Positions 1 to 8,655 are shown, counted from the stretch's first letter. The stretch is 64,000 nucleotides of DNA from Streptomyces actinomycinicus (GCF_016741775.1 NZ_JAERRK010000008.1:307107-371106), one strand, 5' to 3'. Notes: generated from the letters alone by a model not told the origin. Numbers and translations are program-made.

Positions 1-815
1 ACCACCTGTTTGACCTGGCGGATCACCGTGCCCGGGGTGGGGGTGAGCCGGATGCGCAGCTCGGGCACCGCCGTGCCGAGCAGTCCGGCCACCAGTTCCT
101 CGTAAGCCGTGGTCAGTTCGGACTCGGCGCGGACGGCCCGGGCCCGGCCGTGCAGCCGCTTGGTGATGCGCAGCAGCAGCTCGGCGTCCCAGTCGTCGCC
201 GATGCCCCAGGCGTCGCAGACGAACCGGCCGTCGCAGGCGTCGAGCGCGTTGTCCAGGGGCATGGCGGCCCGGTGGTCGTGTTCGTTGTGTCCGTCGGTG
301 AGCAGCAGGACGTGTTTGACGGGGGCGGGGTGGTCCTTGAGCAGCCAGCGGGCGAGGTCGAGCCAGCTGCCGATGGCGGTGCCGCCGTCGGCGTCCAGGA
401 TCCGGATGGAGCGTTCTGCGGCCTGGCGTTCGGCGGGTCCGGCGACTGCGAGCACCGGGCGGCCGGGTCCGGGGTGGACCAAGGTGGCGTCGAACCGCCC
501 GGAGAGCACGGCGAACGCGGTGCCGTCGGGCAGCATCCGGACGGCGGCCACGGTGGCGTCCTTGGCCGCGTGCAGTTTGGCGGCCGGGTGGAGCATCGAG
601 CGGGAGGTGTCGACGATCAGCACCTCGGCCAGCGCGGGTCCGGTGCCGGTGACGGGCGCGCCGGCGTGTTCCGGGACGTCCGGGCCGCGGACGCCGATCT
701 CCAGGATGGCGTGCATGTCGCGGTCGGTCCCGCGCCGGGCCGGGTCCGGCACGGCGGGCAGTTCCTTCTGCTGACCGACCGCGAGCGTCACCTCGGTCTC
801 CTCGGCCACGGTCAT
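1..815 (-). CDS. vWA domain protein (3' end outside window)
   Basis: The visible 271 codons start at ATG 815 and run off the left edge, so the C-terminus is missing. A von Willebrand A fold is supported by the MIDAS motif DTSRS near residues 69-73, followed by a LLLTDGHNEH strand typical of the vWA core. Such proteins bind a divalent metal and usually act as interaction or scaffold modules in the cytoplasm. The start lies 32 bp after the stop of the PknG-like kinase gene, so both are probably co-transcribed. vWA proteins beside PknG-like kinases are common in actinobacteria, which suggests a shared signalling role; that is inference. The exact partner cannot be read from the sequence. Confidence 0.85.
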   Translation of the reverse strand, partial: MTVAEETEVTLAVGQQKELPAVPDPARRGTDRDMHAILEIGVRGPDVPEHAGAPVTGTGPALAEVLIVDTSRSMLHPAAKLHAAKDATVAAVRMLPDGTAFAVLSGRFDATLVHPGPGRPVLAVAGPAERQAAERSIRILDADGGTAIGSWLDLARWLLKDHPAPVKHVLLLTDGHNEHDHRAAMPLDNALDACDGRFVCDAWGIGDDWDAELLLRITKRLHGRARAVRAESELTTAYEELVAGLLGTAVPELRIRLTPTPGTVIRQVKQV

Positions 816-846
816 CGGTGCTTCTCCCAGTGGGGTCGTGGATGGG

Positions 847-3093
847 TCAGAACGTGGTCATCGGCCGGACCGCGTGGGCCAGGTCGAGCAGGCGGCCGTG
901 CCGGCCCGCGGTGCGGGCCTGCGCGGCCAGCTGCCGGAAGGACTGCTCCAGCAGGGTGCGCAGGCTGTCCTCGTCGCCGGGCCCGAGGAGGTCCCCGGCC
1001 GGGAACTCCGGTCCCCAGCCCTGGTCCGGCCGGCTGTGCAGGGCGTTCTCGCGGACCTCGGCGACCAGCCGGGCCCGGGACTCGCCGGCCGCGGCGCCGC
1101 CGTCCAGACGGAGTCCCGGCAGTCGGCGGGCCGCGTCCCGCAGGCCGGCCGGGGTGGGCGGGCTGCCGCGCAGGACGCCCGCGCGGATGCGTACGGCCGC
1201 GATGCGGGCGGCGTCGTGGTGCCGGGAGGTGGCGGGGACCTCGTCCAGGACGTGGACGGCGGCGTCCCGGTCGTCTCCGGCCAGGTGGCCGCGGGCCAGG
1301 CCGAAGGCGGCGGCGGTGTGCGCGGAGTCCCGTTTCCAGACGGCCTCGTAGAACCGCATGGCCCGGGCCGGGCGTCCGCCGCTGGTGTGCTCGGCGCAGT
1401 AGCCGAGGGCGAGTTTGGGCACGTACTCGCCGGGGAGCGCGCGGTGGACGGCGTCGAAGCAGACGCCGGCCCGGTCCACCTCGCCCCTGCTGAGGTGCAG
1501 CACGCCGTGGTGCCAGGCGATGCGCCAGTCGTGCCCGGCGCGTTCGCCGAGCTGGGTCTCGGCCTCGGCGAGCCAGCTCTCCGCCGCCTGCTGCTCGCCC
1601 TTGCGGAGGTAGGCCCTGCACAGCCACAGCGCGGTCTCGGGGGTGCCGAGGCGGGATTCGTGGGGCCACTGCCGGGCGACCCGGTCGGGGGCGTCGGGCG
1701 GGAAGGTGTCGAGCAGCAGGGCGGCGCCGTCGCCGGGATCGGGGACCGGCTCGGGGAGGGCGCCGGCGACCTCGGCGGCAGGGGGCGGGGAGACGTCCAG
1801 GGCGACGGGCTGTTCACCTGGGCGCGCGGTCCAGTGGTCCAGGGAGGGTATCGCGCCGAGTCCGGCGTCCAGGCTGGCACCGGTGGCGCGGAACCGGGTG
1901 GAACTCTCCGGCAGCTGCTCGCCGAACTGCAGGGAGCGGAACTCGCGCAGGACCTCCCAGAGTTGGCGGGACATCTCGGCGGCCGAGCGGAACCGGGCGC
2001 GGGGTTCGGCGTGGGTGGCGCGGTCGATGAGCCGGCGGAAGGAGTCGGGGGCGAGTCCGCGGGCGGGTTCGATGCCGCGGGCGAGGGTCTCGAGGGTCAT
2101 GCCGACGGTGTAGAGGTCGCTGTCGACGTGCCAGCCGCGTCGGTCGATCTCCTCCTTCGGCGGGGCGAAGCCGGCCGTGTAGACGTAGGCGGAGGTGCGG
2201 TCGCCGATGGCGCGGACGGCGCCGAGGTCGATGACCTTGATCGCCCGGCCGAAGTGGATGACGTTGGCGGGCTTCATGTCGCAGTAGAGGAGCCCGCGTT
2301 CGTGCATGTACTCCAGGGCACCGAGGATCTTGCAGCCGTAGGTGAGGACGTGGTCGAGGCGGGGGCGGCCGTGGAAGATCCGCTCGGCGTCGTCGGCGTC
2401 GAAGAGCTGCTGCAGGGAGCGTCCGCCGATGTAGTCCATGACCAGGTAGCCGGTGGGTGAGCTGCCGGGCACGTGGTGTTCGGCGTAGGTGATGATGCGG
2501 ACGATGTCGGGGTGGTGGAGGTCGGTGAGGGAACGGCGTTCCTCGACGGCGGTGCGTCGGGCGAGGGCGTCGTGGACGTTGATCTGGCCCTTGAGCGCGA
2601 CCCTGTGACCGTCGGCGCGGGTGTCCTCGGCGAGGTACACCCAGCCGAGGCCGCCGTGGGCGAGGCAGCCGAGGACGCGGTAGTGGTCCGCGACGAGGTG
2701 GCCGGGGGCGAGCTGGGGCAGGAACGAGTAGGGCGTGCCGCAGCGCGGGCAGCGGCCGCTGGCGCGGGCGGGCTGGCCGCCGTAGCCGACGCCGATGGTC
2801 ATGGTGCAGCCGTCGGCGCCGCAGCGCCGGCCCCCGGTGGGCGGGCGGGGGTTCTCGACCAGCACTTCGTCGGGGACGGGCACCTCGGGCAGTACGACGA
2901 GTCCGTGCTGGTCGAGGTCGCCGACGCCGGCGACGGCGTGGACGGTGGCCGGGCCGGGGGTGTCCGCCGCGGGGGCGGCCGGGGGCCGGGCCGGTGGTGC
3001 GACGCGCGGTTCGGCGTGCCGGTGGCCGCAGGTGTCGCAGTAGCCGGTGCCCATGATGTGGCCCGCGCAGCCGGGCCGGACACACGAGGTCAC
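847..3093 (-). CDS. PknG-like serine/threonine protein kinase with TPR tail
   Basis: 748 aa. An N-terminal cysteine cluster (C4, C9, C19, C22) is followed by a rubredoxin-like pair (C91/C96 and C115/C118), as in mycobacterial PknG. The kinase domain starts near residue 138: glycine loop AHGGLGW, lysine in VALK (168), catalytic loop CDMKPANV (D272) and metal-binding DLG (289-291, as in PknG rather than DFG). The last ~270 residues are alanine-rich helical repeats that fit TPR. It should be a soluble eukaryotic-type kinase; in mycobacteria PknG controls glutamate metabolism through GarA. The GTG start at 3093 has GGAAGG upstream and overlaps the protease stop by 4 nt (GTGA), implying translational coupling. 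A longer reading frame upstream is rejected because it lies inside the protease gene. Confidence 0.93.
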   Translation of the reverse strand: MTSCVRPGCAGHIMGTGYCDTCGHRHAEPRVAPPARPPAAPAADTPGPATVHAVAGVGDLDQHGLVVLPEVPVPDEVLVENPRPPTGGRRCGADGCTMTIGVGYGGQPARASGRCPRCGTPYSFLPQLAPGHLVADHYRVLGCLAHGGLGWVYLAEDTRADGHRVALKGQINVHDALARRTAVEERRSLTDLHHPDIVRIITYAEHHVPGSSPTGYLVMDYIGGRSLQQLFDADDAERIFHGRPRLDHVLTYGCKILGALEYMHERGLLYCDMKPANVIHFGRAIKVIDLGAVRAIGDRTSAYVYTAGFAPPKEEIDRRGWHVDSDLYTVGMTLETLARGIEPARGLAPDSFRRLIDRATHAEPRARFRSAAEMSRQLWEVLREFRSLQFGEQLPESSTRFRATGASLDAGLGAIPSLDHWTARPGEQPVALDVSPPPAAEVAGALPEPVPDPGDGAALLLDTFPPDAPDRVARQWPHESRLGTPETALWLCRAYLRKGEQQAAESWLAEAETQLGERAGHDWRIAWHHGVLHLSRGEVDRAGVCFDAVHRALPGEYVPKLALGYCAEHTSGGRPARAMRFYEAVWKRDSAHTAAAFGLARGHLAGDDRDAAVHVLDEVPATSRHHDAARIAAVRIRAGVLRGSPPTPAGLRDAARRLPGLRLDGGAAAGESRARLVAEVRENALHSRPDQGWGPEFPAGDLLGPGDEDSLRTLLEQSFRQLAAQARTAGRHGRLLDLAHAVRPMTTF

Positions 3094-4778
3094 GAAGCGC
3101 CTTCCTTTCCGGATGCGGTGGCGGAGCAGAAGCCGACGAACCGCTCCACGGCGGCCTCGGCCCGCTCGATGTCGCAGGGACTGTGCCGCAGCAGCGACAG
3201 GGCGTCCTCGTAGAGCCGGTATGCCTCCATGACCCGGTCGCCGTGGGCGGCGGCCCGCTGCCGGCACAGCGGCCACTCGGCGCCGACCCGGCCGAGGAGT
3301 TCGTCGCGGCGCCGCAGCCGGGCGTCGAGCAGTTCGATGGCCTCCTCCAGGCGCCGCCGGCGGCGGCCGACGGCGGCCTCGAAGGTGAACAGCAGGTCGG
3401 CACGCCCGGGTTCGCGCTCCTGTTCCGGAGTGTGGGCGACCCAGGCGCGCAGCATCACGGTGCGCCGCACGCCGGCCGAGGCCCGCTCCAGCAGCCGGCG
3501 GTGGCCGGGGCCGGGCAGCACGCGGTCCCGGCGCGCCTCGAGCGCGGGCCCCAGCTCGTCGGTGACCCGGCGCAGTTCGGTGTGCAGGCGGACCCAGCGC
3601 TCGCGCAGCGGGCGGTGGACGAGCGTCTCGGCGGCCCGGTCGGCGCTGTCGCCGGGGCGGAACACCAGCAGCAGCCGGGCCCCCTGCCGGGCGAGCCGGT
3701 CCGACAGGCCGAGCAGGGCGTCCGGTTCGGCCGCCTCGTCCACGGCGACCAGGACGGCGGCCAGGGGGAGGCGCAGCGTGCCGAGCCGTTCGGGCCGGGG
3801 GTCGTCGCGGATGCCGAGGCGTTCGGCGATCCGGTCCATGACCTCGGCGGCCGTGAGTCCCTTGACGTCCAGGGCGAGGTCGTGGGCGCCGGCGGGCGGT
3901 ACGGTCTCGGGCGGGTCGTGGCTGACGGCGCTGGTGTTGCGGTGGGTGCGCAGTTCCCGGTCGGCGAGGGTGACGGCCCGCTGCAGGGTGAAGGCGCGGT
4001 CGCCGGTGGCGGGGACGACGGTGACGAGGACCGGCCAGCCCTCGCCGCGGAACCAGGCGGTGAGTTCGGTGGCGAACGGGACGTCGAGCCGGCCCGCGGC
4101 GGCGCTGGTGCTGGTGCGCAGCCGCGGGTCGACGGCCTCGGCGCCGTCCGTCCAGGCGGCGACCTGCGGGAGATGGCTGAGGATGGTCTCGGTCGGACTC
4201 ATGTAGCTGAAGACGGAGCCCGGCCCCTCGTCCACGCTGAGGACGATGCCGATGACCTCGTCGGTGGCGTGGTCGACGACTCCGCCGCCGCTGAAGCCGG
4301 GGGCGGCGCGTTCGTCGGGGGTGAGCGGCCGCAGCTGCACCTGGCTGTCCCGGCCGCGGGCGGCGACCAGGGTGGCGCCGTGCCAGCGCCCGCCGTCGTC
4401 GCCGGCCGGGAAGCCGTACATGCTGACGGGTCCGTGGGGAGCGGCGAGCCGGTAGAGCCGGGTCGTGTGCTCGGCGGGCAGCGGCGCGGCCAGCCGCAGC
4501 AGTGCGAGGTCGCCGATGCGGTCACCGAAGGCGTCCGCGCGCGGGGGCACGTGCTCGTCGGGAAGGACGGTGGCGGCGACGGCGGCGAGGCCGGGTACGC
4601 CGACGAGGCGGACGGCGTAGGACCGGCCGGGATCGACCACGTGGCCGGCGGTGAGTACCCGGCGGGGGGCGAGCAGCACCCCCGCGCCGAGCACCCGCCC
4701 GTCCGGCGCCTCGATGCGCGCGATCCAGGACGGCGTCCGTAAGCGCGATGTGACGACTCGCTCCCCCGTGCGCGTCAT
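3090..4778 (-). CDS. trypsin-like serine protease with long C-terminal region
   Basis: 562 aa. The first ~190 residues form a chymotrypsin fold: H46 in TAGHV, D90 in GDLALL and S163 in GFSGGG make a complete triad. No signal peptide or membrane segment precedes it, so it is probably cytoplasmic. The remaining ~370 residues look like an alpha/beta then helical, Arg-rich region that I cannot assign. Such proteases next to vWA and kinase genes occur in actinobacterial signalling or conflict loci. The gene heads a minus-strand cluster with the kinase and vWA genes. A TAACCT box sits 7 nt before ATG and no ribosome site is seen, so the mRNA may be leaderless. Confidence 0.85.
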   Translation of the reverse strand: MTRTGERVVTSRLRTPSWIARIEAPDGRVLGAGVLLAPRRVLTAGHVVDPGRSYAVRLVGVPGLAAVAATVLPDEHVPPRADAFGDRIGDLALLRLAAPLPAEHTTRLYRLAAPHGPVSMYGFPAGDDGGRWHGATLVAARGRDSQVQLRPLTPDERAAPGFSGGGVVDHATDEVIGIVLSVDEGPGSVFSYMSPTETILSHLPQVAAWTDGAEAVDPRLRTSTSAAAGRLDVPFATELTAWFRGEGWPVLVTVVPATGDRAFTLQRAVTLADRELRTHRNTSAVSHDPPETVPPAGAHDLALDVKGLTAAEVMDRIAERLGIRDDPRPERLGTLRLPLAAVLVAVDEAAEPDALLGLSDRLARQGARLLLVFRPGDSADRAAETLVHRPLRERWVRLHTELRRVTDELGPALEARRDRVLPGPGHRRLLERASAGVRRTVMLRAWVAHTPEQEREPGRADLLFTFEAAVGRRRRRLEEAIELLDARLRRRDELLGRVGAEWPLCRQRAAAHGDRVMEAYRLYEDALSLLRHSPCDIERAEAAVERFVGFCSATASGKEGAS

Positions 4779-4785
4779 GCCCCCG

Positions 4786-4791
4786 AGGTTA
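4786..4791 (-). promoter_or_regulatory. leaderless -10 box of the protease-kinase-vWA cluster
   Basis: TAACCT on the minus strand lies 7 nt before ATG 4778 with no Shine-Dalgarno sequence between them. This is the geometry expected when transcription starts at or next to the start codon. Confidence 0.5.
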
Positions 4792-4846
4792 CTCCGCGTA
4801 CCCGTCCGGTACTACTGGTGTGCGCGGGGTCGTTGCGACGACGAGA

Positions 4847-5581
4847 TCACGGCCGCCCTGACCTCCGGGGCCGACCCGCCTGGAGGCCCTGCCGGCCGCC
4901 GGCCTCGCCGGGCGCCCCCCGCGCCGCGGACCGGGCCTGGACCCCGCCGAGCGCCGCCAGCACCGCCGAGTCGCTGACCTGCTCGAAGTCGTCGTACCAC
5001 TGGCCGACCGCACAGAAGCCGGCCGGGCGGCAGGGGCAGACGACCTCGTCCGCCTCGTTGGCGAGCAGATCGAGGGAGCCGGGGGCGCCGACCGGCACGG
5101 CGAGGACGAGGCGGGCGGGGGCGCGGCGGCGGACGTGGCGCAGGGCCGCGCGGGCGGTGGCGCCGGTGGCCAGTCCGTCGTCGATCACGATCACCGTGCG
5201 GCCCTCGAGGTCGGGCGCCGGCCGGCCGCCGCGGTAGCGCCGCTCGCGGCGGTGCAGTTCCTCTCGCTCGCGGGCCACCGCCGCGGCGAGGGAGTCCTCG
5301 GTGAGGCCGAGCCCGGCGAGGGTGCCGGCGTCGAAGAGCGGCGGGTCGTCCGCGGCGAGCGCGCCGACCGCGAACTCCCGGTGGTGCGGGGCGCCGATCT
5401 TCCGGACGACGAGCACGTCGAGCGGGGCCCCGAGGGCCCGGGCGACCGGTTCGGCGACCGCGACCCCGCCGCGGGGCAGGGCGAGGACGAGGACCGGGGC
5501 GTCCAGTGCGCCCTGTTCGCGCAGGCCGACGAGGATTCCGGCGAGTTTCCGGCCGGCTTCGGCACGGTCCCGGAAGCGCAT
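4847..5581 (-). CDS. phosphoribosyltransferase family protein
   Basis: 244 aa from ATG 5581, preceded by AAGGACC. The type I phosphoribosyltransferase fold is shown by the PRPP-binding strand VIVIDDGLATGATARAA near residues 130-145 and by a LPRGGVAVA segment near the N-terminus. These short proteins resemble ComF/erythromycin-esterase-associated PRTases rather than a named salvage enzyme, so the base or substrate is unknown. CPCRPAGFCAVGQWYDDFEQV near the C-terminus is typical of this uncharacterised group. It is divergent from the deacetylase gene and shares its 113-bp upstream region. Confidence 0.85.
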   Translation of the reverse strand: MRFRDRAEAGRKLAGILVGLREQGALDAPVLVLALPRGGVAVAEPVARALGAPLDVLVVRKIGAPHHREFAVGALAADDPPLFDAGTLAGLGLTEDSLAAAVAREREELHRRERRYRGGRPAPDLEGRTVIVIDDGLATGATARAALRHVRRRAPARLVLAVPVGAPGSLDLLANEADEVVCPCRPAGFCAVGQWYDDFEQVSDSAVLAALGGVQARSAARGAPGEAGGRQGLQAGRPRRSGRP

Positions 5582-5668
5582 GGGTGGTCCTTCCGCCGGG
5601 TTTGCCGCCCCCCTGCAATCCATGGTGCTACGGCGGCATCCCCCACCCCGAGAATTCAAACAAATGCT

Positions 5669-5688
5669 CTATACACACAGTGTATAGT
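5669..5688 (+). promoter_or_regulatory. palindromic operator over the -10 box of the deacetylase gene
   Basis: CTATACAC-ACA-GTGTATAG (5669-5687) is a perfect inverted repeat with 8-bp arms. Its right arm contains TATAGT (5683-5688), a -10 box exactly 6 nt before ATG 5695. A bound repressor would block RNA polymerase directly. The AT-rich, GTGTATA half-site resembles operators of GntR-family regulators; the regulator is not identified. Confidence 0.6.
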
Positions 5689-5694
5689 CCGGGC

Positions 5695-6513
5695 ATGCCT
5701 CTACTGACCGAAACGATCCCGGCCCCTGACCACGCGACCAGGAAGATGCGCGGCACGCCCCGAAGGTTGCGTCTTTCCGCGCTCGCGTCCGCGGCGGCCT
5801 GTCTGGCCCTCACGCTGTCCGGCTGCGCCCAGGTCGACACGACGGCGCCCAGTACCGTGCGAGCCGAGGCGGCGCACGGGGCACCGGCGAAGTTCGGGAC
5901 CGTCGACTGCCGACAGGCCAAGTGCATCGCGCTCACCTTCGACGCGGGGCCCAGCGAGAACTCGGCGCGGCTGCTGGACATCCTCAAGGAGAAGAAGGTG
6001 CCGGCGACCTTCTTCCTGCTCGGCAAGCGGCACATCGAGAAGTACCCCGAGCTGGTCAAGCGGATGGCGGACGAGGGCCACGAGGTCGCGAGCCACACCT
6101 GGGACCACAAGATCCTCACCCGGATATCCGACGCCCAGATACGCCAGGAACTGAAGCGCCCCAACGACGCGATCGAGCGGCTCACCGGGCACAAGCCGAC
6201 GCTGATGCGCCCGCCGCAGGGCCGTACCGACGCGAACGTGCACGAGATCTGCAAGGAGCTGGGCCTGGCGGAGGTGCTGTGGAGCGTGACCGCCAAGGAC
6301 TACACGACCAACGACTCGGCGCTCATCACCCAGCGCGTCCTCGATCAGGCCTCCCGGGACGGGATCATCCTGCTGCACGACATCTACGAGGGCACCGTGC
6401 CGGCCGTCCCGGGCATCATCGACGCGCTGAAGGCCCGCGGGTACGTCTTCGTGACCGTCCCCCAGCTGCTGGCGCCCGGCAAGGCCGAGCCCGGCACGGT
6501 GTACCGCCCGTAG
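5695..6513 (+). CDS. lipoprotein NodB-type polysaccharide deacetylase
   Basis: 272 aa. An Arg-rich N-region, a hydrophobic stretch and the lipobox LSGC (C44) mark a membrane-anchored lipoprotein. The CE4/NodB domain (residues ~75-250) has TFDAGP (81-86), SHTWDH (H134, H138), RPPQG (172-176) and LLHD (H228). CE4 enzymes remove N- or O-acetyl groups from peptidoglycan or other glycans. The usual TFDDGP is TFDAGP here: the second Asp, normally a metal ligand, is Ala84. Close Streptomyces relatives may share this change, so it could be inactive or use altered metal binding. ATG 5695 is chosen because TATAGT lies 6 nt upstream (leaderless); ATG 5746 is a less likely internal start. Confidence 0.88.
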   Translation: MPLLTETIPAPDHATRKMRGTPRRLRLSALASAAACLALTLSGCAQVDTTAPSTVRAEAAHGAPAKFGTVDCRQAKCIALTFDAGPSENSARLLDILKEKKVPATFFLLGKRHIEKYPELVKRMADEGHEVASHTWDHKILTRISDAQIRQELKRPNDAIERLTGHKPTLMRPPQGRTDANVHEICKELGLAEVLWSVTAKDYTTNDSALITQRVLDQASRDGIILLHDIYEGTVPAVPGIIDALKARGYVFVTVPQLLAPGKAEPGTVYRP

Positions 6514-6745
6514 ACCAGCGGGCCGCGGGGCGGCACGGTCGGGCAGGCACCGGCGGCGAGGGGTGCCGCGGCACGCCGTGTGCGTGTCCGGTGGTGTCGT
6601 CGGTGCGGCACGGGCGCCGGGAAGCCCGGCCGCGGTACGGCGCCTCGTCCGCCGGCTGTTTCCGGGTACGACTCCTCACGGACACCGGAATACGCCGCCG
6701 GACCGAGACCTGCGGTCATTCCGCAGGTGACCGGCGGTCATTGCC

Positions 6746-6751
6746 TACGAT
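6746..6751 (+). promoter_or_regulatory. leaderless -10 box of the SRPBCC gene
   Basis: TACGAT sits exactly 6 nt before GTG 6758, and there is no purine-rich ribosome site between. Confidence 0.5.
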
Positions 6752-6757
6752 CGTGCC

Positions 6758-7198
6758 GTGCCCACCATCTCGTTCGAACGCACGGCCCCCCTCCCGCTCG
6801 AGGAGACGTGGCGCCGGCTCACGGAGTGGCCCCGCCACGCCGACGCGGTCCCGCTGACCCGCATCAGGGTCCTCACGCCCGCGCCGACCCGCGAGGGCAC
6901 ACGTTTCGTGGCCCGCACGGGCGTGGGCCCGCTCGCCGTCGCCGACGTCATGGAGGTGACGGTCTGGCGCCCGCCGGCCGCCGGTGAGGGCGGCCTGTGC
7001 CGGCTGGAGAAACGCGGCCGGATGATCCTCGGCTGGGCGGAGATCGAGGTGCGGCCGGGTCCCGGGGGCCGCAGCCGGGTGGTGTGGCGGGAGGAGCTGC
7101 GGGTGCGCCTGCTGCCCCGCGCCTTCGACGGCGTCCTGAAGTCGGCGTCCCTGCTGATGTTCGGCCGCGCGGTGAACCGGCTGCTCAGGCGGGCGTGA
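6758..7198 (+). CDS. SRPBCC-fold (polyketide cyclase/START-like) protein
   Basis: 146 aa starting at GTG 6758. The pattern fits the helix-grip SRPBCC fold: an N-terminal FERTAPLPLEETWRRLTEW segment, alternating beta strands such as RFVARTGVGPLAVADVM, a central acidic/aromatic strand and a long C-terminal helix ending in LLRRA. These proteins bind hydrophobic ligands in a pocket; many are of unknown function. No signal peptide is present, so it is cytoplasmic. The deacetylase gene lies 244 bp upstream on the same strand, but the own -10 box suggests independent transcription. Confidence 0.8.
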   Translation: MPTISFERTAPLPLEETWRRLTEWPRHADAVPLTRIRVLTPAPTREGTRFVARTGVGPLAVADVMEVTVWRPPAAGEGGLCRLEKRGRMILGWAEIEVRPGPGGRSRVVWREELRVRLLPRAFDGVLKSASLLMFGRAVNRLLRRA

Positions 7199-7207
7199 GC
7201 CGGTCCC

Positions 7208-7360
7208 GGCGGTCAGTCCTCGCGGCCGGACCAGCCCTTGCGGCCGGTCCCTCGCAGGCCCGCTCGCTCCTCGCAGGCCCGGTCAGTCCTTGCGGGCCCG
7301 CTCAGTCCTTGCGGGCCCGGTCACTCCTCGCAGGCCCGGTCAGTCCTTGCGGCCGGTCAC
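7208..7360. repeat. about eight tandem ~19-bp repeats at the 3' end of the LysE gene
   Basis: Imperfect copies of CGGTCAGTCCTTGCGGGCC fill the gap between two convergent genes. The last copy includes the stop codon and final codons (GRKD-stop) of the LysE-family gene, so the array looks like outward copies of that gene's 3' end. Confidence 0.8.
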
Positions 7361-7981
7361 CGCGACCGTCACGCCCAGGCCGATCATCGTCAGACCGCCC
7401 GCTCCCCCGACCGCGGCCAGGCGCCGGGGTGACCGGGCGAACCAGTCCCGGGCCGCGGAGGCGCCCAGCCCCCACACGCTGTCGGAGATCACGGCGATGA
7501 TGTTGAAGACCAGTCCGAGCAGCAGCATCTGCGCCGGGACGTGCCCTGCGTCGCGGTTCACGAACTGGGGCAGCACGGCGGCGAAGAACACCATCGTCTT
7601 GGGGTTGGCGACGCCGACGGCGAACCCTTCCCAGAGCGTGCGCAGGCTGCCGTGCGCGGGGCCGCCGGACTCCGCGACCGCGGCCCCCAGGGAACCGCGC
7701 TGCCGCCACGCCTTGACGCCGAGGTGGACGAGGTAGGCGGCGCCCGCCAGCTTCAGCGTGGTGAAGACGACGACGGAGCGCTCCACGACGGATCCGACGC
7801 CGAGCGCCACGGCCGCCACGAGGAGGTACGCGCCGAGCGTGTTGCCGGCCACGGTGGTCAGCGCGGCGCGGCGCCCGTGCGCCAGGGCCCGTCCGATCAC
7901 GAACAGAACGCTGGGGCCGGGCACCAGGATGAGCAGGAAGGAGAGGGCGGCGAAGGCCGCCAGCCGGTCGGCGGACACCAT
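7340..7981 (-). CDS. LysE/RhtB-family amino acid exporter
   Basis: 213 aa with about six hydrophobic segments. The signature LILVPGPSVLFVIGRALAHGRR near the N-terminus and GFAVGVANPKTMVFFAAVLPQF in the middle identify the LysE/RhtB superfamily of inner-membrane efflux proteins for amino acids or related metabolites. The substrate cannot be deduced. ATG 7981 lies 4 nt after the stop of the shortened xdhC-like gene, so translation may be coupled to it. A GTG at 7978 is an alternative. The stop codon is part of a 19-bp tandem repeat array. Confidence 0.9.
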   Translation of the reverse strand: MVSADRLAAFAALSFLLILVPGPSVLFVIGRALAHGRRAALTTVAGNTLGAYLLVAAVALGVGSVVERSVVVFTTLKLAGAAYLVHLGVKAWRQRGSLGAAVAESGGPAHGSLRTLWEGFAVGVANPKTMVFFAAVLPQFVNRDAGHVPAQMLLLGLVFNIIAVISDSVWGLGASAARDWFARSPRRLAAVGGAGGLTMIGLGVTVAVTGRKD

Positions 7982-7985
7982 GCCG

Positions 7986-8612
7986 TCATGCAACACAGTG
8001 GGGGCAGCGGACCGCAAACGGATTTCCCGACGGACCGGCCCGCTCGCGGACCCGTCCGCACGGCCCACGCGCACCCGGCGGGCTGCTCACGAAGGCGAGT
8101 GGGGCGCCGGCCTGGGCGGCGACGGTGCGGTCCGGCTCGGGGTGGCCGCCGAAACCGCCGGCGTACGACCCGTCGGGCCGGACGAGGAGGGCGCGGCCCC
8201 GCAGCCGTGCCGGTCCCTGTGCGATCCGCGCGACCGCCGCCGCCTCCCCACGAGCGGCGGCGGCCGGCGCGGTCGCGACCACCGGCCGGGCGGGACCGTC
8301 CGCCCGGACCGGGGTGACGAGGATGTCGATGACGCCGCCACAGGTCAGGCCGACGGCGAAGGCATCCTCGTCGCTGTACCCGACGGGCTCGAGGACGGTC
8401 TCCCCGTCCTCGAGCGCCTGCCGGCACAGCTCGTACACGGCGCCCTCCACGCATCCGCCGGAGACCGAGCCGATGGCCGTGCCGTCGGCGTCCACCGCGA
8501 GGGCGGCGCCGGGCTGGCGTGGGGCGCTGCCCCCGACGGCCACCACGGTGGCCACGGCGAAGTCACGGCCCTGCTCGACCCACCGGTTGAGTTCGTCGGC
8601 GATGTCCAGCAT
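7986..8612 (-). CDS. shortened XdhC/CoxI-family protein (N-terminal domain only)
   Basis: 208 aa from ATG 8612, with AGGAGA 8 nt upstream. The XdhC/CoxI N-terminal domain is clear: SAPRQPGAALAV, SGGCVEGAVYEL and CGGVIDILV. XdhC binds molybdenum cofactor and loads it into xanthine dehydrogenase. Full-length relatives are about 350-400 aa with a C-terminal Rossmann domain. Here the match stops near residue 175 (AAQAGAPLAF) and is followed by a Pro/Gly/Arg-rich tail without that fold, so most of the Rossmann half is lost. The break is 4 bp before the LysE start, which suggests a deletion that joined the two genes. It may keep partial function or be a pseudogene. Confidence 0.85.
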   Translation of the reverse strand: MLDIADELNRWVEQGRDFAVATVVAVGGSAPRQPGAALAVDADGTAIGSVSGGCVEGAVYELCRQALEDGETVLEPVGYSDEDAFAVGLTCGGVIDILVTPVRADGPARPVVATAPAAAARGEAAAVARIAQGPARLRGRALLVRPDGSYAGGFGGHPEPDRTVAAQAGAPLAFVSSPPGARGPCGRVRERAGPSGNPFAVRCPHCVA

Positions 8613-8655
8613 GTCTCGGTCTCCTGGCGGTGTTGCGCGAGGGGTGCGGCTCCGG

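Noticed and set aside
7770..7785. GGAGCGCTCC palindrome resembling a CebR site
   Set aside because: It lies inside the LysE-family coding sequence and misses the outer consensus bases.
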